NCBI RefSeq assembly: GCF_902459765.1
Contig: NZ_CABPSP010000003.1
Coordinates: 1 to 64,000 of the forward strand
Direction: 5' to 3'
From: Pandoraea anapnoica
Lineage (GTDB): Bacteria; Pseudomonadota; Gammaproteobacteria; Burkholderiales; Burkholderiaceae
DNA: 64,000 nt
The notes under the pieces were generated by a model. That model searched no databases. It was not told the origin of the DNA and saw only the letters and a list, made by a program, of their open reading frames with translations. Below, one piece after another: positions 29,085-39,080 of the stretch (its first letter is position 1; each line of letters opens with the position of its first letter). The translations under genes and the position numbers were made by a program.

Positions 29085-31895
29085 ATGATTCCCGGTCTTC
29101 TTAAAAAAGTATTTGGCAGCCGCAACCAGCGGCTCATCAAGCAGTACCAGAAAACCGTCACGGCGATTAACGCCCTCGAGCCGCAGATCGCCCAACTGAG
29201 CGATGAGCAACTGCGCGGCAAGACTGAGGAATTCAAGCAACGTATCGCCCAGGGGGCGAGCGTGGATTCGTTGCTCGTCGAAGCCTTTGCCGTGTGCCGT
29301 GAGGCGGGCAAGCGCGTCCTCAAGATGCGTCACTTCGACGTTCAGCTGATCGGCGGCATGGTGCTGCACTACGGCAAGATCGCCGAAATGCGCACGGGCG
29401 AGGGCAAGACGCTCGTTGCCACGCTGCCCGCTTACCTGAATGCGCTCTCGGGCAAGGGCGTGCACGTCGTGACCGTCAACGACTACCTGGCACAGCGCGA
29501 CGCCGAGTGGATGGCGCGTCTGTACAACTTCCTGGGTCTGTCGGTGGGTATCAACCTGTCGCAGATGCCGCACGACCAGAAGCAAGGCGCTTACGCGGCC
29601 GACATCACGTACGGCACGAACAACGAGTTCGGTTTCGACTACCTGCGCGACAACATGGTCTACGAGACCGAGCAGCGGGTGCAGCGTACGCTCAACTACG
29701 CGATCGTCGACGAAGTGGACTCGATCCTGATCGACGAAGCCCGTACGCCGCTGATCATCTCCGGTCAGGCTGAAGATCACACCGAACTGTACGTAAAGAT
29801 GGATCGCCTGCCGGCGATGCTCGAACGTCAGATCGGCGAAGAGAAGTCCGACGGTACGGGCGTCGAAGTGCCGGGCGACTACACGCTCGACGAGAAGGGG
29901 CGTCAGGTGTTCCTGACCGAGCGCGGCCACGAGAAGGCGGAGCAACTGCTCGCCGAGTGGGGCATGATCGCCGAGGGCGATAGCCTGTACGCGCCGCAGA
30001 ACATCACGCTCATGCACCACGTGTACGCCGCACTGCGCGCGCACACGCTGTTCCACAAGGATCAGCACTACGTGGTGCAAGACAACGAGATCGTGATCGT
30101 CGACGAGTTCACGGGCCGTCTGATGGCAGGCCGTCGCTGGTCCGAAGGTCTGCATCAGGCCGTGGAAGCGAAGGAGCGCGTCAAGATCCAGCACGAGAAC
30201 CAGACGCTCGCCTCTATCACGTTCCAGAACTACTTCCGCATGTACGCCAAGCTCTCGGGCATGACGGGTACTGCGGATACCGAAGCGTTCGAATTCAACG
30301 AGATCTACCGGCTTGAGACGGTGGTGATCCCGACGAACCGTCAGCCGAAGCGGATCGACCGTCAGGATCAGATCTACAAGACGGCCAAGGAAAAGTACGA
30401 CGCCGTCATCAAGGACATTCGCGACTGCGTCGAGCGCGGCCAGCCTGTGCTGGTGGGCACGACGTCGATCGAAACGTCCGAATACCTCTCCCAACTGCTC
30501 ACGCGCGAAAAGCTGCCGCACCAGGTGCTCAACGCCAAGCAGCACCAGCGTGAAGCCGAGATCGTGGCGCAGGCGGGCCGTCCGGGCGTGATCACCATCG
30601 CGACGAACATGGCCGGGCGCGGTACCGACATCGTGCTGGGCGGTAACGTCGAGAAGCAATCCGGTTTCATCGAAGCGGACGAAAGCCTGTCGGACGCCGA
30701 CAAGGCGGCCCGCATCCAGCAGTTGCAGGACGAGTGGCAAGGGTTGCACGAGCAGGTGAAGACCGCTGGCGGTCTGCACATCATCGGCACCGAGCGTCAC
30801 GAATCGCGCCGTATCGACAACCAGCTGCGCGGCCGTTCGGGCCGTCAGGGCGATCCGGGTTCGTCGCGCTTCTATCTGTCGCTGGAAGATCCGCTGCTGC
30901 GCATTTTCGCGGGCGACCGCGTGCGCGCGATCATGGATCGTCTGAAGATGCCGGAAGGCGAGGCCATCGAAGCGGGCATCGTCACGCGTTCGATCGAGTC
31001 GGCACAGCGCAAGGTCGAAGCACGTAACTTCGACGTGCGTAAGCAGTTGCTGGAGTATGACGACGTTGCGAACGATCAGCGTAAGGTGATCTATCAGCAG
31101 CGCAACGAACTGCTTGAAGCGCAGGATGTGTCGGAAACGATTGCGGGCATGCGTCAAAGCGTGTTCGAGGATCTGGTGCGCAACTACGTGCCGGTCGGGA
31201 CCGTGGAAGAGCAGTGGGACCTGAAGGGTCTGGAGACGACGCTGCGCGAAGAGTGGCAGCTCGATCTGCCGCTGCAATCGCGTATCGAAGGCGCGGAAGA
31301 GATCGACGACGAAGACATCCTCAAGGAAGTCATGGAGGCGGCCGAAGCGTCGTATGCCGCGAAGGTCGATCTGGTGGGCCGTGAGTCGTTCTCGGGCTTC
31401 GAGCGTTCGGTCATGCTGCAAAGCGTGGATTCGAACTGGCGTGAGCATCTGGCCGCGCTGGATCACCTGCGTCAGGGTATCCATCTGCGCGGTTACGCTC
31501 AGAAGAATCCGAAGCAGGAATACAAGCGCGAAGCGTTCGAATTGTTCGCGCAGTTGCTCGAGACCATCAAGCTGGAAGTCACGCGCGTCATCATGAACGT
31601 GCGCATTCAGTCACAGGAAGAGCTTGAGCAAGCCACGGAGTCGCTCGACGACAACGCAGGCGGTCTGGTGAACATCGAGTTCAAGCATGACGAACTCGAA
31701 ACCGTGGGCGGCGACGGCGAAGTGGACGAAGACGCCGGTCGTCCGGTGGTCGCGGCGCTCGCCCAGGCAGCCGGTGCTGTGGGTGTGGCCGGTGCGGCCG
31801 CTGGCGGCGACATGCTGCCGAAGGTCGGACGCAACGACCCGTGCCCGTGCGGCAGTGGCAAGAAATTCAAGCACTGCCACGGCAAACTGTCTTAA
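29085..31895 (+). CDS. secA: preprotein translocase ATPase SecA
   Basis: 936 aa. The ATG at 29085 begins [20 protein letters not shown], the normal SecA N-terminus; an in-frame start 12 codons earlier is not supported. DEAD motor with Walker [15 protein letters not shown] and Walker [23 protein letters not shown]2 motif [15 protein letters not shown], helical scaffold/wing regions, and a C-terminal zinc-binding [14 protein letters not shown] that contacts SecB and lipid. It drives protein export through SecYEG. No secM-like arrest peptide is seen upstream. Confidence 0.98.
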   Translation: MIPGLLKKVFGSRNQRLIKQYQKTVTAINALEPQIAQLSDEQLRGKTEEFKQRIAQGASVDSLLVEAFAVCREAGKRVLKMRHFDVQLIGGMVLHYGKIAEMRTGEGKTLVATLPAYLNALSGKGVHVVTVNDYLAQRDAEWMARLYNFLGLSVGINLSQMPHDQKQGAYAADITYGTNNEFGFDYLRDNMVYETEQRVQRTLNYAIVDEVDSILIDEARTPLIISGQAEDHTELYVKMDRLPAMLERQIGEEKSDGTGVEVPGDYTLDEKGRQVFLTERGHEKAEQLLAEWGMIAEGDSLYAPQNITLMHHVYAALRAHTLFHKDQHYVVQDNEIVIVDEFTGRLMAGRRWSEGLHQAVEAKERVKIQHENQTLASITFQNYFRMYAKLSGMTGTADTEAFEFNEIYRLETVVIPTNRQPKRIDRQDQIYKTAKEKYDAVIKDIRDCVERGQPVLVGTTSIETSEYLSQLLTREKLPHQVLNAKQHQREAEIVAQAGRPGVITIATNMAGRGTDIVLGGNVEKQSGFIEADESLSDADKAARIQQLQDEWQGLHEQVKTAGGLHIIGTERHESRRIDNQLRGRSGRQGDPGSSRFYLSLEDPLLRIFAGDRVRAIMDRLKMPEGEAIEAGIVTRSIESAQRKVEARNFDVRKQLLEYDDVANDQRKVIYQQRNELLEAQDVSETIAGMRQSVFEDLVRNYVPVGTVEEQWDLKGLETTLREEWQLDLPLQSRIEGAEEIDDEDILKEVMEAAEASYAAKVDLVGRESFSGFERSVMLQSVDSNWREHLAALDHLRQGIHLRGYAQKNPKQEYKREAFELFAQLLETIKLEVTRVIMNVRIQSQEELEQATESLDDNAGGLVNIEFKHDELETVGGDGEVDEDAGRPVVAALAQAAGAVGVAGAAAGGDMLPKVGRNDPCPCGSGKKFKHCHGKLS

Positions 31896-31907
31896 GATGT
31901 GAACGAT

Positions 31908-31945
31908 CGACGCGGCGCCGACACTTTATCGGCGCCGCGTCGTTT
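31908..31945 (+). terminator. terminator after secA
   Basis: A perfect 14-bp stem (31908-31921 with 31929-31942; arms CGACGCGGCGCCGA/TCGGCGCCGCGTCG), 7-nt loop, then only TTT. Very stable stem with a weak T-run, 13 nt after the secA stop. Confidence 0.8.
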
Positions 31946-32076
31946 GTAGCGCCGGTTTGTGAGGATTTGCAAAGCTTCGAAACCGGCCGCACCGATCAAC
32001 CGCCGCCCGGGCGGGCTGTCGTGCCGACATCGCCAGGGCGGGTGCTTGAACTCTTACCTCTCGCGGGCGAACCCCC

Positions 32077-33306
32077 ATGGCCGTCAATTTCCCCTCGATC
32101 GAAGCCTCCCAACTGCACGCCGTTCCGGGCGTCGAACTGGGCTGGGCCGAAGCCAATATCCGCAAACCGAACCGCAAGGACGTGCTGGTCATGCGACTGG
32201 CTGCCGGCAGCACGGTATCGGGCGTTTTCACGACCAACCGCTTTTGCGCAGCCCCGGTGACGGTGTGCAAGGAACATCTGGCCGCCCATGCGGGCATCCG
32301 CGCGCTCGTCGTCAACACGGGTAACGCCAATGCGGGCACCGGCGAGCCGGGCATGCTGGCCACGCGCGCCACCTGCGACGCGCTGGCCAAGCTGCTGTCG
32401 GTCTCGAGCAACCAGATCCTGCCGTTTTCGACGGGGGTGATTCTCGAGCCGCTGCCGGTCGACCGTCTGGTCGCCGGTCTGCCGCAGGCCATCGCCAATC
32501 TGGCACCGGCGCACTGGTTCGAAGCTGCACAATCGATCATGACGACCGACACGCTGCCGAAGGCTGCCTCGCGTCAGATCGTGATCGACGGCCAGACGAT
32601 CGTGATGACGGGCGTGAGCAAGGGCGCGGGCATGATCAAGCCGAACATGGCGACCATGCTGGGCTTTGTGGGCACGAACGCCCGCGTGGCACAACCGGTG
32701 CTCGACGCGCTGGTGAAATACGTGGCCGACCGCTCGTTCAACGCCATCACCATCGACGGCGATACGTCCACCAACGATTCGTTCATCGTGGCCGCCACGG
32801 GCCAGACCGAGTTGCCGGAAATCGCCAGCACGGACACCCCGGCGTTTGCTGCCTTTCGCGACGCGCTGCTGTCGATCTCCCAAGAGCTGGCGCAACTGAT
32901 CGTGCGCGACGGCGAAGGCGCGACCAAGTTCATCACCGTGACGGTCGAAGGTGGCCGTGACGTGGCCGAGTGCCGTCAGATCGCTTATGCCATCGGCCAT
33001 TCGCCGCTGGTGAAGACGGCTTTCTTTGCGTCCGATCCGAATCTGGGTCGCATTCTGGCCGCCATTGGCTATGCGGGCGTGAACGACCTCGACGTCAGCA
33101 AGATCGACTTGTATCTCGACGATGTGCTGGTGGCGCGCGCAGGTGGCCGCAACGCCGACTATCGCGAAGAAGACGGTCAGCGCGTGATGAAGCAAAGCGA
33201 AATTACGGTACGCGTAGTGCTGGGTCGCGGCGACGCGGCCGCTACGCTGTGGACGTGCGATCTCTCGCACGAATACGTGAGCATAAACGCGGATTACCGC
33301 TCCTGA
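32077..33306 (+). CDS. argJ: bifunctional ornithine acetyltransferase/N-acetylglutamate synthase ArgJ
   Basis: 409 aa. ArgJ moves the acetyl group from N-acetylornithine to glutamate in the arginine pathway. The self-cleavage motif [10 protein letters not shown] is intact: Thr193 becomes the N-terminal nucleophile of the beta chain after cleavage at Ala192-Thr193. [12 protein letters not shown] and TSTNDSFIV are family hallmarks. Whether it is mono- or bifunctional cannot be told from sequence. Confidence 0.95.
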   Translation: MAVNFPSIEASQLHAVPGVELGWAEANIRKPNRKDVLVMRLAAGSTVSGVFTTNRFCAAPVTVCKEHLAAHAGIRALVVNTGNANAGTGEPGMLATRATCDALAKLLSVSSNQILPFSTGVILEPLPVDRLVAGLPQAIANLAPAHWFEAAQSIMTTDTLPKAASRQIVIDGQTIVMTGVSKGAGMIKPNMATMLGFVGTNARVAQPVLDALVKYVADRSFNAITIDGDTSTNDSFIVAATGQTELPEIASTDTPAFAAFRDALLSISQELAQLIVRDGEGATKFITVTVEGGRDVAECRQIAYAIGHSPLVKTAFFASDPNLGRILAAIGYAGVNDLDVSKIDLYLDDVLVARAGGRNADYREEDGQRVMKQSEITVRVVLGRGDAAATLWTCDLSHEYVSINADYRS

Positions 33307-33557
33307 GACCCGACGCGACGGCCCTGAAGGTCTAGGCTTCCCACAGGAGGCGAGGGCCGTCGGCGCATGGCACCGATGTCTGACCGGCGTCGGCCATGTG
33401 CCGGTGGAAGTGAATGAGCGAAACGCGCAAGTCCATCGGAATCAACGTTTGGACTGCCGGACGGGTGGCAAAAGCACCGCGGCGCACAGCGAAGGGAAAC
33501 GACAACACCTCGAAGCATCGACATGAGCGCCCATGAGCGGCGCGGGGATATCGAAGC

Positions 33558-34439
33558 ATGGACAAACTGGAACAGTTCCTGACGCGCGCGGAAGGCGTGC
33601 TGGCCCGGCTGGAGGCAATGCTGCCCCCGGCGACCCCTGAGATCGACTGGAGCGTCGCCACGGCGTTTCGCTGGCGCAAGAAGCAGGGCCGTGGGTTTCT
33701 GCAGCCCGTCGCGCACGTCTCCTCCATTACGCTAAGCGACCTGCAGAACATCGAACGCCAGAAGGCGCTGATCGAGCAGAACACGCGTCAGTTTGTGCGT
33801 GGTGAGCCGGCCAACAACGTGCTGCTGACCGGTGCACGCGGCACGGGCAAGTCGTCGCTGATCAAGGCTTGTCTGAATCAGTACGCGTCGGAAGGGCTGC
33901 GTCTGATCGAAGTCGACAAGGACGACCTGACCGATCTGGGCGACATCGTCGACCTGATCTCGCAGCGTCCGGAACGCTTTGTCGTGTTCTGCGACGACCT
34001 GTCGTTCGAAGATGGTGAATCGGGTTACAAGGCGCTCAAGGTGGCGCTCGACGGTTCCGTGGCCGCGCAGTCGGACAACGTGCTGATTTACGCGACGTCC
34101 AACCGTCGTCACCTGTTGCCCGAGTACATGAAGGACAACGAGAGCTATCGTCACACCGACGACGGCGAGATTCATCCGGGCGAAGTGATCGAAGAGAAGA
34201 TCTCGCTGTCCGAACGTTTCGGCCTGTGGGTGAGTTTCTACCCGTTCAAGCAGGACGACTACCTGACGATCGTTGGCCACTGGCTGCAACACTTCGGCGT
34301 GTCGGCGGATCAGACGGAAAGCGCGCGTCAGGAAGCGCTGATCTGGGCATTGGAGCGCGGTTCGCGCTCGGGCCGTGTGGCATTCCAGTTTGCGCGCGAT
34401 TGGGCGGGCAAGCAGCGAGGCGCGGCACAGGCATCGTAA
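33558..34439 (+). CDS. DUF815 family P-loop ATPase
   Basis: 293 aa AAA-type ATPase of the DUF815 family. The Walker A loop LLTGARGTGKSS lies at 90-100 and a Walker B-like FVVFCDDLSFEDG near 142-154, followed by ATSNRRHLLPEYM as sensor region. An N-terminal helical segment (1-60) is included. The cellular role of the family is not established. It lies 251 bp after argJ and 67 bp before mutT on the same strand; I see no clear terminator or promoter in the upstream gap. Confidence 0.85.
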   Translation: MDKLEQFLTRAEGVLARLEAMLPPATPEIDWSVATAFRWRKKQGRGFLQPVAHVSSITLSDLQNIERQKALIEQNTRQFVRGEPANNVLLTGARGTGKSSLIKACLNQYASEGLRLIEVDKDDLTDLGDIVDLISQRPERFVVFCDDLSFEDGESGYKALKVALDGSVAAQSDNVLIYATSNRRHLLPEYMKDNESYRHTDDGEIHPGEVIEEKISLSERFGLWVSFYPFKQDDYLTIVGHWLQHFGVSADQTESARQEALIWALERGSRSGRVAFQFARDWAGKQRGAAQAS

Positions 34440-34506
34440 CGATTGGGCGGATGGCGTCGTCCGGGGATGACCCGGCCCGCCGTTTGCCCGATCCCGAAAT
34501 TCAGCA

Positions 34507-34953
34507 ATGCGTAGCGATATGACAGATTCGAAACAAACGGCGCCGGACGGGCGTCCGGTCACGGAAGTGGCCGTTGGCGTCATGGTGCGCCCGGATGGCG
34601 CGGTGCTGCTTGGGCAGCGTCCTGAGGGCAAGCCGTACGCCGGTTACTGGGAGTTCCCGGGCGGCAAACTCGAAGTGGGCGAGTCGGTTGCGGCGGCGCT
34701 GGCGCGCGAGCTGCACGAGGAACTGGGCGTCACGGTCGAGCGTTGCGCGCCCTGGCGTGTCCTCGAGCACGACTACCCGCATGCGTATGTGCGTTTGCAC
34801 TTCTGCAAAGTGACGGCATGGCAGGGCGAGCCGCATGGCAAGGAAGGGCAGGCCCTCGCGTGGGAGCATCCGCCGGTGAGCGTGGAGCCGCTGCTACCCG
34901 CTGCGTTGCCGCCGCTGACGTGGCTCGCCGAGGAGTTGGCGCAGCGTTCATGA
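34507..34953 (+). CDS. mutT: 8-oxo-dGTP diphosphatase MutT (Nudix)
   Basis: 148 aa. A complete Nudix box spans Gly53 to Val75 (GGKLEVGES... RELHEELGV), with Glu68, Glu71 and Glu72 as metal ligands. VLLGQRPEGKPYAGYWEFPGGK is characteristic of MutT, which removes oxidised dGTP. Start at 34507 or four codons later at 34519; neither has a clear Shine-Dalgarno. Its place before yacG-zapD-coaE (reverse strand) matches the conserved secA-mutT-yacG-zapD-coaE neighbourhood. The stop codon lies in the first unit of an 11-bp tandem repeat. Confidence 0.9.
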   Translation: MRSDMTDSKQTAPDGRPVTEVAVGVMVRPDGAVLLGQRPEGKPYAGYWEFPGGKLEVGESVAAALARELHEELGVTVERCAPWRVLEHDYPHAYVRLHFCKVTAWQGEPHGKEGQALAWEHPPVSVEPLLPAALPPLTWLAEELAQRS

Positions 34954-34989
34954 CGCACCCATGACGCACCCATGACGCACCCATGACGC
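34949..34989 (+). repeat. 11-bp tandem repeat across the mutT stop codon
   Basis: CATGACGCACC occurs three times head to tail (34949-34959, 34960-34970, 34971-34981) plus a partial fourth (34982-34989). The mutT stop TGA is inside the first copy. Confidence 0.9.
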
Positions 34990-35037
34990 CTCCGAGGGCG
35001 TTGGCGAGGCGAATGCCGGTCGGGTCTGCTGAAAAGG

Positions 35038-35075
35038 AAAAAAGCCGCTTCGATAGATGTCGAAGCGGCTTTTTT
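35038..35075. terminator. bidirectional terminator between mutT and yacG
   Basis: GCCGCTTCGA (35044-35053) and TCGAAGCGGC (35060-35069), six A before and six T after. Convergent genes on both sides. Confidence 0.93.
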
Positions 35076-35105
35076 CTATATCGCTCGGTGCGAGTTCGTC
35101 AGCAC

Positions 35106-35300
35106 TTAGCGTTGTGTCGGGTCGAGCGGCGATTCCTGTGAGGGATCTTCCGGCGATTCTGACGGGATGGTGTACTTCTCCGCGGCCCACGCGCCCATAT
35201 CGATCTGCTTGCAGCGTTCCGAGCAGAACGGGCGGAATTTGGCTTGCGGACCCCAGATGACTTTCTTGCCGCAGGTCGGGCAGTTCACGACGCTCGTCAT
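35106..35300 (-). CDS. yacG: DNA gyrase inhibitor / zinc-binding protein YacG
   Basis: 64 aa, typical for YacG. Four-cysteine zinc site: CPTC at 7-10 and CSERC at 26-30. The conserved [20 protein letters not shown] pattern is present as [22 protein letters not shown]. In E. coli the protein binds GyrB and inhibits gyrase. The Ser/Pro/Glu-rich tail is probably unstructured. It follows zapD by 4 nt, so the two are likely co-translated. Confidence 0.95.
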   Translation of the reverse strand: MTSVVNCPTCGKKVIWGPQAKFRPFCSERCKQIDMGAWAAEKYTIPSESPEDPSQESPLDPTQR

Positions 35301-35304
35301 CGGC

Positions 35305-36060
35305 TTACAAATTGCAGAGGGTGAGCAGGAACGGCACGTCGCTGTCGACCGGACGCGGCTTCAGATCGCCGTCCTGCGTCGTGAAGCGCACCCACAGCAT
35401 GTACTTGTTGGCGCTGGCTTCCGGAATGACGCGAAGGTCGGCGGCGACACGCACCTGCATCAGCTGATAGACACGGCCGGTGAGCATTTGCTGATAGCTG
35501 CCCTGCTGCGCCATCGCCTTGCTGGCATGGCCGGACTCGCGCGCCAGCCCCAGCACGATGCTGATGGCGTCGCGAATTGGGAACAGCGGGCCGATCCATT
35601 TATCGATGTCGTGACGGCGCTGCTCGGCATCGTTGTGACGCCAGGCGTAATACGACGGCAGATCGAATCGGCAGGTGCCGCCCGGAATGACCGAACGGCT
35701 CCGAATGCTGGCAAGCCACTCGTTGTCGTTCAGATGCTGACCGGGTTTGCCGGGAATCTGGTTGAGGTTCGCGATGGCCAGCTCGACTTCGCCAATGAAT
35801 TGTTCGAGCGCGTCGGAAGCGATATCGGGATTGCCGCGATAGGTCTGCAGCGTCTGACGTTGCCGGTCGAGCTCCTTGACCAACTCGTTTTTCAGATCGG
35901 TGCGACCGGCGATGTCGGCAATCTCAAACATCGTGATCAGGGCCGCGTGATGATCGAGCGGCTGATCCTGTCCGACGAAAAAGGCAAAGCGCCCGAACAG
36001 CTCTTCTAGCCGAAGCAGCGTGCGAATGCGTTCGTTGAGCGGATATTCGTACAGGATCAA
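35305..36060 (-). CDS. zapD: cell division protein ZapD
   Basis: 251 aa, beginning at a TTG codon; [22 protein letters not shown] is the standard ZapD N-terminus, so this start is favoured despite the lack of a clear Shine-Dalgarno. Mostly helical N-terminal domain and a C-terminal beta domain (formerly DUF1342). ZapD cross-links FtsZ filaments by binding the FtsZ C-terminal peptide. Lies in the conserved coaE-zapD-yacG order. Confidence 0.95.
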   Translation of the reverse strand: MILYEYPLNERIRTLLRLEELFGRFAFFVGQDQPLDHHAALITMFEIADIAGRTDLKNELVKELDRQRQTLQTYRGNPDIASDALEQFIGEVELAIANLNQIPGKPGQHLNDNEWLASIRSRSVIPGGTCRFDLPSYYAWRHNDAEQRRHDIDKWIGPLFPIRDAISIVLGLARESGHASKAMAQQGSYQQMLTGRVYQLMQVRVAADLRVIPEASANKYMLWVRFTTQDGDLKPRPVDSDVPFLLTLCNL

Positions 36061-36235
36061 GCGCGTTGGCCCAAAAGTTGGCGCTTTTCAGCGTAATGGC
36101 GACATTCTAATGCGGGAATCTGTCGGGTTGCAACGCGAGTGGGCGCTCAATTGGCCACCGAACGCAAGACGCCTGCACGAAATGCCTCCCGACATACCTC
36201 CAGACATCGGTATTCCGATGTGCCGTGACCGGAAA

Positions 36236-36850
36236 TCACTCGCCGCCGGTCTGCCTGGCGAACTGAAGATAGGCCGCGTGCAGACGGTCGACTTGGGGCG
36301 CGAGCGGTGCCTCCTGCGCGTCGTTGTCGATGATGTCATCCGCCACGGCGAGTCGCTGCGCCCGTGACGCCTGACGTGCCATGATGGCCTGCACCTGCTC
36401 GCGTGTGAACCGATTGCGCGACATGACGCGAGCAATCTGCGTCTCCTCGGTGCAATCGACAACGAGAATGCGCTGCACCCGCTCACGCCATGTGCCGGAC
36501 TCCACTAACAGCGGCACGACGAAAATCAGATAGGGCCCTTCGGCTTCGGCCGCTGCACGCTCGCACTCCGTACGTATGAGCGGATGGGTGATTGCCTCCA
36601 AACGCGCTTTTGCGGCGTTGTCCGAGAACACCGCTTCGCGCATGCGCGCACGATCGAGTGAGCCGTCCGGTGCGACGAAGGCATCGCCGAAGTCCCGGCG
36701 GATCGCGGGCATCGCCGCGCCCCCCGGAGCGGTGATGCTGTGCGCGATGGCGTCGGTATCGATGATGGTGATGCCATGCGTGGCAAACAGATTGGCGACG
36801 GTCGTCTTGCCGCTGCCGATGCCGCCGGTCAGGCCGATGGCGTAAGTCAT
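36236..36850 (-). CDS. coaE: dephospho-CoA kinase
   Basis: 204 aa. The ATG at 36850 has GGAGG 6 nt upstream; the frame extends further but only into pilD. CoaE phosphorylates dephospho-CoA, the last step of CoA synthesis. The Walker A loop [17 protein letters not shown] is at 6-22, [23 protein letters not shown] contains the lid Arg residues, and DDIIDND is conserved. The start overlaps the pilD stop by 4 nt (ATGA). Confidence 0.96.
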   Translation of the reverse strand: MTYAIGLTGGIGSGKTTVANLFATHGITIIDTDAIAHSITAPGGAAMPAIRRDFGDAFVAPDGSLDRARMREAVFSDNAAKARLEAITHPLIRTECERAAAEAEGPYLIFVVPLLVESGTWRERVQRILVVDCTEETQIARVMSRNRFTREQVQAIMARQASRAQRLAVADDIIDNDAQEAPLAPQVDRLHAAYLQFARQTGGE

Positions 36851-37707
36851 GGATTTCCTCCGATCCAGAGCATGAGGCTGTCGCCACCGAAGAGCGTGAC
36901 AATGCCTGCGGCGGCAAGAAACGCGCCGAAAGGAAACATCTGATCGCCGCGCAAGCGTCCTATCAGCCATGCGCTGCCCGCAATGACAATGGCGAGCACG
37001 CAGGCGACAAGCAGAATTTGCGGTAACGCCGTCCAGCCGAACCACGCGCCGAGCGCCGCAAAAAGTTTGAAGTCACCGAAGCCCATGCCTTCGCGACGCC
37101 GGATCCACCAGTACACCCAATACATCGCCCAGAGACTCATGTATCCCGCCGCCGCGCCGATGACGGCCGACGGCAGGCTGGCAAACCAGTGACCGAGGTT
37201 ACAGAGCAGCCCGGCCCAAAGCAGCGGGAGCGTGAGGATGTCGGGCAGCAATTGCGTGTCGTGATCGATGTAGGCGAGGGCGATCAGCGTCCAGACGAGT
37301 CCGAGCGCGCCGACGCTCTGCCACGTCGGGCCAAAACGCCAGGAGATGGCGACACTCAGCACGCCGCTGAGCAGCGCGAGTTGCCATCGGCGCGACGGTG
37401 CGGGGTCGGAGAGTGCGACGGGCAGGTTGACCGCGCCGACGCCCGACATCTCGCTGGTCGAGGCGAGCGCAAGGGGGGAGACCTGAGGTGATGCGGCAGG
37501 CAGGGCGTGGGTGCCCGAGCTTTCGGTGGCCTGCAATTCTTCGAGCCACGCGCGCTCGATGGCGGCAGGCACCCGTCGCACGACGACATCGAGGAGCAGT
37601 CCGGCAATCATGCCGGAAACGGCAAACAAGGCAAGACGCCAGTGAGGAGAGAGTTGCGCGAGCCAGTCGACGAGAAGCAGCTCGCCATAGCCATTCATGG
37701 CGTTCAT
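36847..37707 (-). CDS. pilD: type IV prepilin peptidase, lacking the cysteine/zinc segment
   Basis: 286 aa integral membrane aspartyl protease of the A24 family. Both catalytic aspartates are present in their motifs: [11 protein letters not shown] and [18 protein letters not shown]. The N-terminus still matches PilD ([12 protein letters not shown] and AIERAW in place of the usual NVV-H-RLP and LER-W). However, the two CxxC pairs that normally follow and bind zinc in the cytoplasmic loop are absent; about 45 residues rich in Ala, Ser and Pro stand there, and similarity resumes at [13 protein letters not shown]. Only two Cys remain, both elsewhere. It should still be able to cleave prepilins. 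N-methylation is usually linked to this region, so methyltransferase activity is doubtful. Overlaps coaE and pilC. Confidence 0.85.
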   Translation of the reverse strand: MNAMNGYGELLLVDWLAQLSPHWRLALFAVSGMIAGLLLDVVVRRVPAAIERAWLEELQATESSGTHALPAASPQVSPLALASTSEMSGVGAVNLPVALSDPAPSRRWQLALLSGVLSVAISWRFGPTWQSVGALGLVWTLIALAYIDHDTQLLPDILTLPLLWAGLLCNLGHWFASLPSAVIGAAAGYMSLWAMYWVYWWIRRREGMGFGDFKLFAALGAWFGWTALPQILLVACVLAIVIAGSAWLIGRLRGDQMFPFGAFLAAAGIVTLFGGDSLMLWIGGNP

Positions 37708-38930
37708 GCGACACCGTATCCGAGTTGGAACATCGGCAGGTACATGGCGAGGACCATGCCGCCGATCAGCAGGCCGAGCAACGTAATCATCATGGGTTCG
37801 AGCGTTGCGCAGGTACTGACCAGCGCATGCGACGCTTCCTCGTCGAGCAGGCCGGCGGCCTGATTGAGCATGCGCCCGAGTGTACCCGATTCCTCTCCGA
37901 TGACGACCAGTTGCGCCACGGCCAGTGGCCAGTGTTCATCGCCTTCCAACGCCGTCGCCAGACGCTCGCCTCGGGCCACTTTGCGATGTACGTCGTGCGC
38001 CGATCGCTGCATCACGAGATTGCCGCAAGCGCTCGCGGCCGCGTCCATGGCGTCGGGCAGTGCGACCCCGGCGTCGAGGAGTGTGCCGAGGGTTCTGGCC
38101 CATCGCGCGGCGCTCATCATCCGAAGAATCTTGCCTGCGCCGGGCAGGCGCAGCAATAGCCGGTCGCGATGACGTCGCAACTGTCGACTTCGCCGCAAAC
38201 CGACAGCGACGACCAGCCCGGCGGCACCTGTGCTCGTCAGCACCCAGTGGCCGTTGTCGAGCGACGCACGCGAGATGTCGATGAGCCAGCGAGTCAGCGG
38301 CGGCAACGGCACGCCACCGCCGGCAGCGCTCGCGAATAGCCGCTCGAACTCCGGGATCACCCATTGCAGGAGCGCGATGACGACGGCGATGGCCACCGCC
38401 AATACGGTCAGCGGATAGGCAAGTGCGCGTTGCAGTTTGTCGCGAACGCTTTGCACGTGATCGTACTGTGCGCTCAGCCGTGCCAGCGTCGGGCCGAGTT
38501 GGCCGCTCATTTCTCCCGCCGCGATCAACTGACAATCGACGCTGCTGAAGCGACGGCTGGCATGCGCCATCGCTTGCGCGAGCGGGTGCCCCAGGGCGAT
38601 ATTCTCGGCGACGGTGGCGGCCAGCCGCTTGAGGCCCCGTGTGTGCGCGCCTCTGGCAAGCACATCAAGGGCGGCGCTCAGAGGCACGCCTGCGCCGAGC
38701 AACGTCGCAAGACGTCGCACGAGGTCGGTGGCGTCTGTCGGACGCGTGCGTGCTGCCGGCGAATGGCGGCGCTGCGGACGTATTTGCGTGACGGTCAATT
38801 GCGGATGCCGATGCCTCAATGCCACTCGGGCGGCCGCCTCGCCGTGAGCGATCACGTCTCCGTGAAGACGTTGTCCGTCGGCGTCCCGTCCGTGCCAGCG
38901 CCATCGCTGTAGATGTGTCGACATCGTCAT
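37704..38930 (-). CDS. pilC: type IV pilus / type II secretion inner-membrane platform protein (PilC/GspF)
   Basis: 408 aa from the ATG at 38930 (AGGTG just upstream); 38924 is another candidate. Two GspF domains (about 75-200 and 280-400) and three membrane helices, including one at about 205-225 and one at the C-terminus (TLLGLLIGGMVLAMYLPMF). E-M/E-S pairs (GEMSGQL and GEESGTL) mark the two domains. This is the polytopic platform at the base of the pilus. It overlaps pilD by 4 nt. About 150 bp separate it from pilB. Confidence 0.9.
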   Translation of the reverse strand: MTMSTHLQRWRWHGRDADGQRLHGDVIAHGEAAARVALRHRHPQLTVTQIRPQRRHSPAARTRPTDATDLVRRLATLLGAGVPLSAALDVLARGAHTRGLKRLAATVAENIALGHPLAQAMAHASRRFSSVDCQLIAAGEMSGQLGPTLARLSAQYDHVQSVRDKLQRALAYPLTVLAVAIAVVIALLQWVIPEFERLFASAAGGGVPLPPLTRWLIDISRASLDNGHWVLTSTGAAGLVVAVGLRRSRQLRRHRDRLLLRLPGAGKILRMMSAARWARTLGTLLDAGVALPDAMDAAASACGNLVMQRSAHDVHRKVARGERLATALEGDEHWPLAVAQLVVIGEESGTLGRMLNQAAGLLDEEASHALVSTCATLEPMMITLLGLLIGGMVLAMYLPMFQLGYGVA

Positions 38931-39080
38931 GCGGCACCTGCGCCCGACGTGATCGGCGGTTGCCATTGGCGGGCCGGTGGCGCGTGTCTTGCGTCGTTGT
39001 CCGCACCGTCGTGTTGAACACCCTCTGCTCGATTCATCGACGGTGTGTCCGCTGTGTCGTGTGTTTGCATCTCAGTGATA

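Noticed and set aside
29070-31484. 804-codon open frame antisense to secA
   Set aside because: Artefact of high-GC codon use in secA; the SecA protein is unambiguous.
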